From Lachnospiraceae bacterium (lineage in GTDB: Bacteria > Bacillota > Clostridia > Lachnospirales > Lachnospiraceae), in contig JAILLN010000042.1 of the NCBI GenBank assembly GCA_024693135.1, positions 28,530 through 92,529 on the forward strand: 64,000 nt of DNA, given 5' to 3'. Positions 49,972 through 58,946 of this stretch are shown here, one piece after another. The position numbers and the translations under genes are program-made. Below the pieces are notes generated by a model, which was given only the letters and a program-made list of their open reading frames with translations, made no database searches and was not told the DNA's origin. How positions within the stretch are numbered: position 1 is the first letter of the stretch; each line of letters starts with the position of its first letter.

Positions 49972-51786
49972 ATGTATCCGATTGAAAATAAAGCACGAAG
50001 CATATTATCCTTGGACGGGATGTGGGATTTTAAGCTGCCGGAGGGCTCTGAGGGAAGGGAGGATGCCTGGATCAGGGATTTCCCGAAGGACGGTGAGAGC
50101 CTGTATGTCCCGGCCTCCTATAATGATCAGAGGGAGGACGGGAGGTACCGGTCTTACCGGGGAAGAGCCTACTATCACCGGAGCGTGACCGTGCCCTCGA
50201 TCTATGAGGGGCAGCGGCTGTTTCTCCGGTTTGATGCAGTGGCGCATGATGCCTGGATTTATATCAACGGTGAACTTCTCATTGCCCATAGGGGAGGCTT
50301 CCTTCCGTTTGAAGCAGAGATCACGGAGAGGATCCGGACCGGGACGCCTTTTTCGGTGGTGGTGGTCTGCGACAATACCATCGATCACTCCACTCTTCCC
50401 GTGGGAAACGAAGAGGGTACGGCCTTCTTCGGCTCCGACAACGCCCAGGTGCCTGCAGTGGCGGAAGCCAAAAAGCTCCGTGGGAACGTGAACCTGCCGA
50501 ATTTCGATTTCTTTAATTACTGCGGCATCAACCGGCATGTCCGGATCATATCGAAGCCGGTCGAGTTTATCTCCGGCCTCACCCTCGTCCCGGTTTTGCA
50601 GGACGGCCTTAAAAGCGCGGAGATCCAATACCGCATCCAGGTAGACGGGAAAGCGGACCGGGGCCTTCCGGAGGTGGCGCTTTCAGACAGAGAAGGAAAC
50701 ATCGTGGCCCGGGGGACGGGGTTTGAGGGAAGGCTTAGGATAGACCGTCCCAGGCTCTGGGAGCCCTATCCGGGAGATCCTTACCTCTACAGCGTGACCG
50801 TCACCTATGGGGAGGATGAATATACGGAGCAGACGGGCCTGCGTTCGGTAAGGACAGAGGGGACGAGGCTTTTGATCAATGACAGGCCCTTTTATTTCAA
50901 GGGCTTTGGGAAGCATGAGGATTTCTATATCGGGGGAAGGGGGGTCAATGAGCTCCTGAATACGAAGGACATAAACCTCCTTCATTGGATCCATGCCAAT
51001 TCCTTCCGTACCAGCCACTACCCCTATGCGGAGGAAATGATCCGGCTCTGCGACAGGGAGGGGATCGTGGTGATCGACGAGGCTCCCGCCGTAGGGATCA
51101 ATGGGGGACCCTCCGTGAATCCTTACGAGACCTATCCCCTCAAGGATTATCATAAGCAGGTACTGAAGGAGATGATCGAAAGGGATAAGAACCATCCCTG
51201 TATCGTCATGTGGAGCCTCGGCAATGAGCCGGATACGGAAAATTTCCCGGAAAGTGCCTATGAATACTGGAGGGAGCTTTATGGCCTGGCTCATGAGCTG
51301 GATCCCCAGGACAGGCCGGTGACTCTGGTATGCTGCCAGAATGATTATACGAGGGATAAGGTAACGAGGACCATGGACGTGGTCTGCATCAACCGGTATT
51401 ACGGCTGGTACAATCTGAGCGGCGACATGAAGGCGGCGGCCCTGGCCTGGAATATCGAGCTCGACTTCTGGGAAAAGCAGGGAAAGCCCGTGATGGTCAC
51501 GGAGTATGGCTGCGATGCCATCCAGGGCCTCCATGGGACAAATGGTGAGATGTTTACCGAGGAATTTCAGGCAGAATACTACAGGATCTTAGATGCCGAG
51601 TTTGACAAGCGGGACTTCCTCATGGGAGAGCACTGCTGGGCCTTTGCGGACTTCGGAACCCTCCAGGGGGTGATGCGGCCGGACGGGAACAAAAAGGGGG
51701 TATTTACCCGGGAGCGGCGGCCCAAGCTTTCTGCTCATTTTTTGAGGGAGCGCTGGGAGAAGATACCGAATTTTGATTACAAGTGA
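49972..51786 (+). CDS. uidA: Beta-glucuronidase, glycoside hydrolase family 2
   Basis: This 604-residue cytosolic enzyme would release glucuronic acid from conjugates. Length and order match E. coli GUS (603 residues): jelly-roll domain (~1-180), Ig-like domain (~180-275) and TIM barrel. The acid/base is E419 in 'SLGNEPDT', the nucleophile E511 in 'MVTEYGCDA', and the glucuronate-selective N-x-K is in 'GNKKGVFTR' (N573, K575). 'NRYYGWYNLSGD' and 'GEHCWAFADF' are also characteristic. The loop after 'VIDEAPAVG' is several residues shorter than E. coli Loop 1. ATG 49972 follows GGGGAGG; the longer upstream frame is not needed. No glucuronide transporter or uxa gene is adjacent. Confidence 0.92.
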   Translation: MYPIENKARSILSLDGMWDFKLPEGSEGREDAWIRDFPKDGESLYVPASYNDQREDGRYRSYRGRAYYHRSVTVPSIYEGQRLFLRFDAVAHDAWIYINGELLIAHRGGFLPFEAEITERIRTGTPFSVVVVCDNTIDHSTLPVGNEEGTAFFGSDNAQVPAVAEAKKLRGNVNLPNFDFFNYCGINRHVRIISKPVEFISGLTLVPVLQDGLKSAEIQYRIQVDGKADRGLPEVALSDREGNIVARGTGFEGRLRIDRPRLWEPYPGDPYLYSVTVTYGEDEYTEQTGLRSVRTEGTRLLINDRPFYFKGFGKHEDFYIGGRGVNELLNTKDINLLHWIHANSFRTSHYPYAEEMIRLCDREGIVVIDEAPAVGINGGPSVNPYETYPLKDYHKQVLKEMIERDKNHPCIVMWSLGNEPDTENFPESAYEYWRELYGLAHELDPQDRPVTLVCCQNDYTRDKVTRTMDVVCINRYYGWYNLSGDMKAAALAWNIELDFWEKQGKPVMVTEYGCDAIQGLHGTNGEMFTEEFQAEYYRILDAEFDKRDFLMGEHCWAFADFGTLQGVMRPDGNKKGVFTRERRPKLSAHFLRERWEKIPNFDYK

Positions 51787-51894
51787 AGCTGGGCTGTCCC
51801 GGGGAGCTTCCTTCCGGCAGAGGGCTGCTGTCCGTGGCTTTAATCCTAAGCTTGGTTGTATTGTGAAGATAAACAGGATGTAAGGGAGGCAGAT

Positions 51895-52596
51895 ATGGAA
51901 TTCACCCAAGAGGAAATTTGGAAATGTTATGATTTTTCCCGCAAAATGATCGGCAATCATAACCCGACTATGATCATGGAAAGGAGGGACTGGGAGATCT
52001 TCCGGGATGATTTCCGGGGTAAATTGGGCGAGATGGCTCTTCGGAAATATGTCAGGGAGAATTTCCCGGCCGCTGTCTCAAGTGAGATCGATTTTGAAGT
52101 GACCCCGCGCGGACAGTGGGATATCGTGGACCTGATCATTAATAACAAATACATCAATGTAAAATCCATAAAGCAAAGATCGAGATTTTTGATGATCGAA
52201 ACGCTGCGGTATGACGCAGACGGCCATTATGCCTACCGGAACAGTAACGGGGAGCCGGTCAGGATCGATGCCTATGTGCTTGTCCGTGTGACCGTGGATC
52301 CCGACATCAGATGGGATGACCTGAATTACGGATCGGCGGCAGAGCTTTTGTCCGCAAAAGGTACCCGGAGCATCGAGGCCCAGATACTGGGCGGGATCTC
52401 CCATCAGGAGTTCTGGCAGAGAAAGCATTTTGCGCCAAAGAATATGAAATGCGACTTCAAAAACCTCTCGGCCGCCTGCAGGAACGGGAGAATAGAAATG
52501 CAATATGAGGGCCGCAAGACGGAATTTCTCCAAACGGACAATTACATCCTTGACAGCAATACGGAGCTGCATCCGGTAAGGGAGATCATTTCCTGA
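51895..52596 (+). CDS. Orphan PD-(D/E)XK nuclease-like protein
   Basis: This 233-residue cytosolic protein is not a clear member of a known family. Residues ~40-110 fit the PD-(D/E)XK fold: a helix with Glu in 'GKLGEMALRKYV', then 'FEVTPRGQWDIVDLII' with the first Asp, then 'KYINVKSIKQRS', where the usual E/D-x-K reads N-V-K. That change, with the Lys kept, occurs in some divergent nucleases but could also mean loss of activity. The C-terminal half has no recognisable motif. AGGGAGG lies 6 nt before ATG 51895. No methyltransferase or partner gene is adjacent, so a classical restriction system is not evident. A defence role is possible but unsupported. Confidence 0.5.
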   Translation: MEFTQEEIWKCYDFSRKMIGNHNPTMIMERRDWEIFRDDFRGKLGEMALRKYVRENFPAAVSSEIDFEVTPRGQWDIVDLIINNKYINVKSIKQRSRFLMIETLRYDADGHYAYRNSNGEPVRIDAYVLVRVTVDPDIRWDDLNYGSAAELLSAKGTRSIEAQILGGISHQEFWQRKHFAPKNMKCDFKNLSAACRNGRIEMQYEGRKTEFLQTDNYILDSNTELHPVREIIS

Positions 52597-52677
52597 AGCC
52601 TTCACGGCCGGTCAATCCGTACAGGGATTTCGATAGAAGTCTCCTGCACGCATAATGGCGGATTGGGGAACGCCGTT

Positions 52678-52746
52678 TTATCTACTTTTCGCTCCGCTAT
52701 CTGCCGCTTCACGGTTTTCCATCCTTCTGTTTTCATTGTCTGTCAT
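52678..52746 (-). CDS. Possible 22-residue ORF
   Basis: On the minus strand ATG 52746 has AAAGGAG five bases upstream and encodes MTDNENRRMENREAADSGAK plus two residues before TAA. It is very short and could be the start of a decayed gene. No motif is recognised. Confidence 0.2.
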   Translation of the reverse strand: MTDNENRRMENREAADSGAKSR

Positions 52747-53149
52747 CAAAGCTCCTTTCCGCAGGCGCAGTGCAGACAGCAGTAAATGGATGTCCGTCCA
52801 GGGCCTGCTTTTCAAAAATCAACAAAAATAGGGAATGATGCCGACGGGAGACGTCCGTCAGGCTGTCCGAAGAAATCAGACGGACAAAGAATAGCATAGA
52901 TCCATCAGGACTGCAATATATATTTTCTATCAACCGGCGGATCAACCGGCGGATATACAGTTTTTTAAGACCGAACGAGGGAAATGAATCCATTCATGTC
53001 CATATAGCAAAGGGACAGCCGGCAGCATATTCCACACAGGAATGGCTTCTTAAAGAGAGCGGATGTCACAGGCGTATGTCTGACGCCCGGCGGGGGCGGT
53101 GAAGGCTTTGCTATACTTACAGGGTATGGCCGTTCTTCAATCTATGTAT

Positions 53150-53178
53150 TTCACATATTCTCCAATTTCATTTATATT
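53150..53178 (+). promoter_or_regulatory. Promoter of the Amt-PII gene
   Basis: TTCACA (53150-53155) and TATATT (53173-53178) are separated by 17 bp, near consensus. I see no sigma-54 element of the TGGCAC-N5-TTGC type. Confidence 0.65.
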
Positions 53179-53261
53179 TTGCGCATGAAGAGATCCGATG
53201 CATTTTTACTTGAAGGGCCTTTGGGAAGGAAAAGGCCGGGGCATGCGAAAGGAGGGAGAGT

Positions 53262-55052
53262 ATGAGTACTGAGGTAATGGAATATGTGAGCGGAGAGGTA
53301 TATGGGGTATGGTTTCTGATCGGCGCCGCGCTGGTCTTCTGGATGCAGGCCGGCTTTGCCATGTGCGAAACCGGGTTTTCCCGGGCAAAGAATGCCGGCA
53401 ACATCCTCATGAAGAATCTGATGGATTTCTGCATTGGGACCGTGATGTTCATTTTTCTGGGCTTCGGCCTGTTTTTGGGAGAGGATGCCCTGGGAGGCTT
53501 CTTAGGCCTGCCGAATATGAAGATATTTACGGACTATGCGGGATTTGACTGGTCGAACTTTGTGTTCAACCTGGTGTTCTGCGCCACCACGGCAACCATC
53601 GTATCCGGAGCCATGGCCGAGCGGACGAGATTCATCTCCTACTGCGTCTATTCGGCTGTCATATCTGCCGTTATCTATCCCATTGAGGCACACTGGACCT
53701 GGGGCGGGGGATTCCTTGCGGCAATGGGATTTCATGATTTTGCCGGATCCAACTGCATCCATATGGTGGGCGGGATCTGTGCCCTGATCGGAGCCGCGAT
53801 GCTGGGCCCCAGGATCGGAAAATATGAAAGGGATGAAAAGGGAAAGATCACGAAGGTCAATGCTTTTCCCGGGCATAATATCCCGATCGCGGCCCTGGGC
53901 GTGTTTATCCTGTGGCTTGGCTGGTATGGCTTCAACGGTGCCGCGGCCACGACGGTGGGGCAGCTGGGATCGATCTTTGTGACGACCACCATAGCGCCTT
54001 CTGTGGCTACTGTGGTATGCATGATCCTTACCTGGGTAAAATACGGGAAGCCGGACGTGTCCATGTGCCTGAATGCGTCCCTTGCCGGGCTTGTGGCCAT
54101 TACCGCGCCCTGCGACGTGGTGGATGTGCCGGGCTCCATGGTGATCGGCGCGGTTGCCGGGCTGCTGGTGGTATTCGGCGTATGGTTCTTTGATTATGTG
54201 GCAGGAGTGGACGATCCGGTCGGCGCCTGTGCGGTGCATCTGATCAACGGCATCTGGGGCACCCTTGCGGTGGGGCTTTTTGCCACCGATACCACGCCGA
54301 CCTATTCTCTGGCCGACAGCGAAGGGAATAAGCTCCTCGGTCTTTTCTACGGGGGCGGGGTAAAGCTGCTTGGGATACAGCTTATCGGGATGGCCTGCAC
54401 CGTGGCCTGGACTGCAGTCACGATCTGGATCACATTTACGGTCATCAAAAAGCTTCTGGGGCTGAGGGCTTCCGCAGAAGAAGAGATCGAAGGCCTCGAC
54501 ATTACCGAGCATGGGCTTCCCAGTGCGTATTCGGGCTTTGCCATCCAGGATATGACGGGAACCGTCATGGATGTCAACGAGAACACAAATCTTGGAGAGA
54601 GTGAATATGACCGGGCAAGCGAGGCGCAGAAAAATGCTTCCGTGAAGGTGATCAAGGAGGTATCCATTCCTTCGGAGGGCAGCGTATACTATGATACGGG
54701 AATGCATAAGGTATCCATCATCGCGAAGCTGGCCCGGTTCGATGTGCTGAAAAAAGCCCTGAACGAGCTTGGGGTGACGGGCATGACCGTGACCCAGGTC
54801 ATGGGCTGCGGGATCCAGAAGGGAGCCGGCGAATACTACAGGGGAGTGGAGCTGGATGCGACCCTGCTTCCGAAGATCAAGGTTGAGGTGGTGGTAAGCG
54901 GGATCCCCGTGGATGCGGTCATCGAAGCGTCGAAAAAGGCTCTTTATACCGGCCATATCGGAGATGGCAAGATCTTCGTATACAACGTGACGAAGGTGGT
55001 GAAGATCCGGACCGGAGAGGAAAACTATGAGGCTCTGCAGGATGTGGAGTGA
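53262..55052 (+). CDS. amt: Ammonium transporter fused to a PII regulatory domain
   Basis: This 596-residue protein joins an Amt channel (~1-405, eleven or so membrane segments) to a C-terminal PII (GlnB-type) domain (~480-596). Amt signatures are 'GVWFLIGAALVFWMQAGFAM', 'MCETGFSRAKNAGN', and the twin pore histidines in 'CIHMVGGICALIGA' and 'AVHLINGIWGTLAVG'. The PII part has 'MHKVSIIAKLARFDVLKKAL', 'MTVTQVMGCGIQKG', T-loop 'GEYYRGVELDATLLPK' and 'HIGDGKIFVYNVTKVVKIRT', split by family pattern. The T-loop position of E. coli Tyr51 is Leu here. Free PII normally plugs Amt to stop uptake, so the fused domain likely gates the same channel. GGAGGGAGAGT precedes the ATG. A terminator follows. Confidence 0.9.
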   Translation: MSTEVMEYVSGEVYGVWFLIGAALVFWMQAGFAMCETGFSRAKNAGNILMKNLMDFCIGTVMFIFLGFGLFLGEDALGGFLGLPNMKIFTDYAGFDWSNFVFNLVFCATTATIVSGAMAERTRFISYCVYSAVISAVIYPIEAHWTWGGGFLAAMGFHDFAGSNCIHMVGGICALIGAAMLGPRIGKYERDEKGKITKVNAFPGHNIPIAALGVFILWLGWYGFNGAAATTVGQLGSIFVTTTIAPSVATVVCMILTWVKYGKPDVSMCLNASLAGLVAITAPCDVVDVPGSMVIGAVAGLLVVFGVWFFDYVAGVDDPVGACAVHLINGIWGTLAVGLFATDTTPTYSLADSEGNKLLGLFYGGGVKLLGIQLIGMACTVAWTAVTIWITFTVIKKLLGLRASAEEEIEGLDITEHGLPSAYSGFAIQDMTGTVMDVNENTNLGESEYDRASEAQKNASVKVIKEVSIPSEGSVYYDTGMHKVSIIAKLARFDVLKKALNELGVTGMTVTQVMGCGIQKGAGEYYRGVELDATLLPKIKVEVVVSGIPVDAVIEASKKALYTGHIGDGKIFVYNVTKVVKIRTGEENYEALQDVE

Positions 55053-55101
55053 TATCTTTTTTCCGGCATACCGGAACAGGGAAGCGCAATTATATGAGAA
55101 G

Positions 55102-55136
55102 AAGGGATCGGAGCTAAAACCCGGTCCTTTTTTTTG
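55102..55136 (+). terminator. Terminator after the Amt-PII gene
   Basis: AGGGATCGG pairs with CCGGTCC(T) around AGCTAAAAC (one G-T pair and a bulge) and is followed by eight T residues. Confidence 0.75.
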
Positions 55137-55263
55137 TGCTCCCGGACGGTTCCCTGATTGACGTATCGTGGTAAAATATAAGGTAAGACTCTGTATTCAG
55201 AGTAGAGATCGTCAGATTCCCGGGGAGGTGCCGTAAACCGGTTTCGCAAAAGGGAGGTAAGGT

Positions 55264-58200
55264 ATGGATTTTCAGAAGATCGTTGACAGCATGCATGCCA
55301 TGTCCTGCGTTGTCTCTGTGGAAAGGCTTTCGGATGACAGGTACGGCAAGATCCGCATTGTCGCGGGAAATGAAGCCTATGTCCATTCGATCGAACATCC
55401 GGCTCCCGGGACCGAGATGCTCACGGACAAATTTGTTCCGAATACCGAATACACAGACTATTTGACGAGAGACCTCAATTTCGAGGACTACTGCTACCGG
55501 GCGGCGGTAAAGAAGAAATGCCTGAATTCCTACGCACATCCTGACAGAATGGATGTATGGTTCAATATGTCCTTCCTTCCGCTGGGCGTGGAGGACGGGG
55601 ATCTTTGCTACTGCCTCTACACCATGGAGATCAATTTTGAGGCCAGCTCCGAGCGCCTCTCCGCCGTTTCCGGCGACATCGCTTCTTCTGTCCTGGATAC
55701 CTGTATCCGGCTTCGCGGCACCAATGATTTTAATGCCACGATGAAGTATGTGGTCGAGGGGACACGCGAACTCTGCGATGCCGAGCTGTGCTGCGTCCTG
55801 GTGGTGGATGAATACGAAAGGTCCTGCTTCGTCCTGGCCGATGCCATAAAGGGCGGATCAGAGCTTCTCCCCATGAATTCCTATCTGGACGATGATTTCT
55901 ATGATATGGCGGAAACCTGGGTCGATACCATAGCAGGCAGCAACTGCCTGATCGCAAAGAATGAACAGGACATGGAGGTCGTCAAAGAGCGCAATCCGGT
56001 CTGGTACGAATCCCTCGCATCGGCCGGGGTGTATAATATCATCCTTTTCCCTTTGAAATCCAGAAACCAGCTTTTGGGCTACATGTGGGCCGTGAATTTT
56101 GACCAGGAGAGATCCGTCAAGATCAAGGAGACCCTGGAGCTGACTACCTTCATCCTGGGGTCAGAGCTGGGGAATCATCTGCTGCTGGACAGGCTGAGCG
56201 TCATGAGTTCCAAGGACATGCTTACAGGCGTCCTGAACAGAAATGAAATGAACAATGTGGTCGATGGCCTGGCCCGGGGGGAGAGTGACGCTTCGGTGGG
56301 TGTCATCTTTGCGGATCTGAACGGCCTCAAGACGGTCAATGACGTAAACGGCCACAATGCCGGGGATGTTCTTTTGAAAAATGCAGCGGCAGTGCTGAGA
56401 AAGATTTTCCGGGATAACGAGATCTTCCGTGCCGGGGGAGACGAGTTTGCCATCATCATCACGGATACCGACGAGAAGCAGCTGGCACAAAAGATTGACC
56501 GGATCAGGACGGAATCGGAAAAGTACGAAGACCTTCATTTTGCCCTGGGCGGAGCGGCGGAGGAAAGGGGAAGCAATGTCCGTATAGCTCTGCGGTGTGC
56601 CGATGAGAGGATGTATGAGGACAAAAAGAAGTATTACGAGGAATTCCCCGAAAGGGAGGATAAGGACAGGCGCGACCGCTTGCGGCTGAGGCGTTCTGAC
56701 GGCCAGATCCGGGAGAGCAATATCATCCGTGACATGAACTATGATCATCTCACGGGGCTTCCCAGCATGACCAATTTCTTTAAGCTCGCCGAGGCAGGCA
56801 GGCGTAGGATGCAGGACGAGGGCATACCGTCGGCGCTGGTGCGGGTAAACCTGAACGGACTTCGTTCCTATAATAAAAAATATGGTTATGCGGAAGGAGA
56901 TGTATTATTAAAAGAACTGGCAGCGATCCTTTCCGGGCAGTTTTCGGAGGAGTCCTGCAGCCGTTTCGGCCAGGATGATTTTGCGGTATTTGCCGAGGAA
57001 ACCGATCTGGAAAAAAAGATAAAAAAGGTCTTCAAAAAGATGCGGACCGCAAATGACGGAAAGACACTGCCGGTCAGGGTGGGCATCTATCCGGATTCCG
57101 TGGGCTTTGTGGAGACGGCCATCGCCTGCGACAGGGCAAAGTATGCCTGTGACCGCAGCCGGGATGATTTCCATTCCTATATCAATTATTATGACCAAAA
57201 GATGCTCCAGGAGGAGATCAACAGGCAGTATGTGGTCGAAAATATCGACAGGGCACTGGAGGAAAACTGGATCACCGCCTTCTACCAGCCCATCGTCAGG
57301 ACCACCAGCAGAAAGGTCTGTGACGAGGAAGCCCTGGCAAGGTGGATCGATCCGGTGAAGGGAATAATGTCCCCTGCCGATTTCATTCCGATCCTTGAGG
57401 ATACCAAGCTGATCTACAAGGTGGATCTTCATATGGTGGATATCATACTGGAGCGGATCAAGAGACAGCGTTCGGCCGGGATGGATGTGGTCCCCATATC
57501 CGTAAACCTTTCAAGGACGGACTTTGAGATGTGCGACATCGTGGAGGAGATCTGCCGCCGGGTGGACGCCGCGGGGGTGGAGAGAAATCTTATCACCATA
57601 GAGATCACCGAGAGCGTGGTGGGGAGCAACTTTGATTTCATGAAGGTACAGATAGGCCGTTTCCAGAAGCTGGGCTTTGAGGTCTGGATGGACGATTTTG
57701 GGAGCGGGTATTCCTCCCTGGATCTTTTACAGGAGCTTCAGTTTGACCTCATTAAGTTTGACATGAGGTTCATGCGGCAGTTTGAAAACTCGCCGAAGTC
57801 CAGGGTCATCCTCACGGAGCTTATGAGGATGGCGGCAAGCCTCAATATCGAGACCGTGACCGAGGGCGTCGAGACGGCTGAGCAGGTGGGTTTCTTGAGC
57901 GAGATCGGATGTAATAAGATGCAGGGTTATCATTTCTGCAAGCCCATTTCCGAAGAAGAGATATTTGAAAGATACAAAAACGGAAAGCAGATCGGCTTTG
58001 AAAATCCCGCGGAGACCCAGTACCACAAGTTTATCGGTTCGATCAATCTCTATGATCTCGGAGCCGTATCAAATGAGGAATCGGAATCCTCCAGGCATTA
58101 TTTTGATACGACTCCCATGGCCGTGGTGGAATCCGATGGGAAGAACTTCAACATGAAGCGCAGCAACCGGTCCTTCCGAAAATTCAGGGCGGATTATCCC

Positions 58201-58815
58201 GAGCTGGTCGGGCCGATCCGGCGGGGGATGCTTGAATGCAGGGAGATCTTCCTTCGCACCTTCCTGGATGAGATGTCGGATAAGGGAGAAAACGTCCATA
58301 TCCTGGTCAGAAAGGTCGCGGACAATCCCACAAATGACATCAGCGCCTATGCGGTCGCAGTCCTTGACATCACCGCCCCGGATGCGGACCTGCAGATGCG
58401 CCAGCATGAGACCATCGAAAGGCTCAAAGAAGAGACCGTCACCTATTCAAGGATAGCCGCCCTCATGGGGGATTTCCTTGCCATCTATACGGTTGACCCG
58501 GATTCGGGGAATTATATGCAGTACAGCTGTTCAAACGATTTTTCAAAGATCGGGACCCAGAGAGCCGGACTGGACTTTTTTGCGGATTCGAGAAGGGAGG
58601 TGAAGCAGTGGATCCTTCCGGAGGATGAAGAACGCTTCATGTCGGCCTTCACCAAGGAAAACATCAGCAAAACCACGGCCGGAGGAAGAGTCTTCAAGAT
58701 CCGTTATTCCCTGATGATCGGCGGGATCCCCACAAAGATCACCTGCCGTGCAGGGCTTGTCCGAGAGCAGGACGGGGCGCAGCTTGTCGTGGGAGTCAGC
58801 AGATCCTCGGAATGA
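55264..58815 (+). CDS. GGDEF-GGDEF-EAL c-di-GMP protein with sensor domains
   Basis: This 1183-residue protein has no obvious membrane segment. Residues ~1-130 look PAS-like and ~135-305 GAF-like. The first GGDEF domain (~310-465) has intact 'AGGDEF' (G391-F395) and, upstream, 'RDNE' in place of the RxxD inhibitory site. The second (~490-655) is degenerate, 'FGQDDF' (569-573). The EAL domain (~665-910) keeps E689-A-L in 'EALARW', then 'VNLSRTDF', 'EITESV', 'DDFGSGYSSL', 'IKFDMRFM' and 'VTEGVET', so phosphodiesterase activity is likely. A PAS-like C-terminus (~930-1183) follows. It may both make and degrade c-di-GMP under different signals. AAAGGGAGGTAAGGT precedes the ATG, and a 6-bp hairpin (ACTCTG/CAGAGT) lies in the leader. 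The PilZ protein at 15991 is a possible receptor. Confidence 0.88.
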   Translation: MDFQKIVDSMHAMSCVVSVERLSDDRYGKIRIVAGNEAYVHSIEHPAPGTEMLTDKFVPNTEYTDYLTRDLNFEDYCYRAAVKKKCLNSYAHPDRMDVWFNMSFLPLGVEDGDLCYCLYTMEINFEASSERLSAVSGDIASSVLDTCIRLRGTNDFNATMKYVVEGTRELCDAELCCVLVVDEYERSCFVLADAIKGGSELLPMNSYLDDDFYDMAETWVDTIAGSNCLIAKNEQDMEVVKERNPVWYESLASAGVYNIILFPLKSRNQLLGYMWAVNFDQERSVKIKETLELTTFILGSELGNHLLLDRLSVMSSKDMLTGVLNRNEMNNVVDGLARGESDASVGVIFADLNGLKTVNDVNGHNAGDVLLKNAAAVLRKIFRDNEIFRAGGDEFAIIITDTDEKQLAQKIDRIRTESEKYEDLHFALGGAAEERGSNVRIALRCADERMYEDKKKYYEEFPEREDKDRRDRLRLRRSDGQIRESNIIRDMNYDHLTGLPSMTNFFKLAEAGRRRMQDEGIPSALVRVNLNGLRSYNKKYGYAEGDVLLKELAAILSGQFSEESCSRFGQDDFAVFAEETDLEKKIKKVFKKMRTANDGKTLPVRVGIYPDSVGFVETAIACDRAKYACDRSRDDFHSYINYYDQKMLQEEINRQYVVENIDRALEENWITAFYQPIVRTTSRKVCDEEALARWIDPVKGIMSPADFIPILEDTKLIYKVDLHMVDIILERIKRQRSAGMDVVPISVNLSRTDFEMCDIVEEICRRVDAAGVERNLITIEITESVVGSNFDFMKVQIGRFQKLGFEVWMDDFGSGYSSLDLLQELQFDLIKFDMRFMRQFENSPKSRVILTELMRMAASLNIETVTEGVETAEQVGFLSEIGCNKMQGYHFCKPISEEEIFERYKNGKQIGFENPAETQYHKFIGSINLYDLGAVSNEESESSRHYFDTTPMAVVESDGKNFNMKRSNRSFRKFRADYPELVGPIRRGMLECREIFLRTFLDEMSDKGENVHILVRKVADNPTNDISAYAVAVLDITAPDADLQMRQHETIERLKEETVTYSRIAALMGDFLAIYTVDPDSGNYMQYSCSNDFSKIGTQRAGLDFFADSRREVKQWILPEDEERFMSAFTKENISKTTAGGRVFKIRYSLMIGGIPTKITCRAGLVREQDGAQLVVGVSRSSE

Positions 58816-58845
58816 GAGGGGAGAGCCCGCGTGTTTCAAAAATTG

Positions 58846-58874
58846 TTGTATTGGGGGTGGAGATGGTGTATAAT
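58846..58874 (+). promoter_or_regulatory. Promoter of the M64-like surface peptidase gene
   Basis: TTGTAT (58846-58851) and a perfect TATAAT (58869-58874) are separated by 17 bp, 72 bp before the start codon. Confidence 0.7.
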
Positions 58875-58946
58875 TTATGCCCGAATGTAGCAGAAGTGAT
58901 CCCACAGGATCGGGATCCGGATAGAAAGAATTAGGAGGTGTAAAAA

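Larger units (their letters stand above)
52597..53261. other. 665-bp region upstream of the Amt-PII gene
   Basis: No convincing gene is present. It holds a 22-residue minus-strand ORF (see 52678), two mutually exclusive stems built on GACGG (52843), CCGTC (52855) and GACGG (52879), a direct repeat of TCAACCGGCGGA (about 52930-52953), and the promoter at 53150. The length suggests regulation of the ammonium transporter. Confidence 0.6.

Noticed and set aside
52733..52993. 86-residue minus-strand frame upstream of the Amt-PII gene
   Set aside because: No ribosome binding site, no recognisable pattern, and an Arg/Ile/Leu-rich composition typical of non-coding translation.
52597..53261. Sigma-54 promoter for the ammonium transporter
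   Set aside because: No GG-N10-GC pair of the TGGCAC..TTGC type was found; a good sigma-A-type promoter is present at 53150.
53502..54956. 484-residue reverse-strand frame opposite the Amt-PII gene
   Set aside because: The forward product is a clear Amt-PII protein; the reverse frame is rich in His/Gly/Arg as expected for a shadow.
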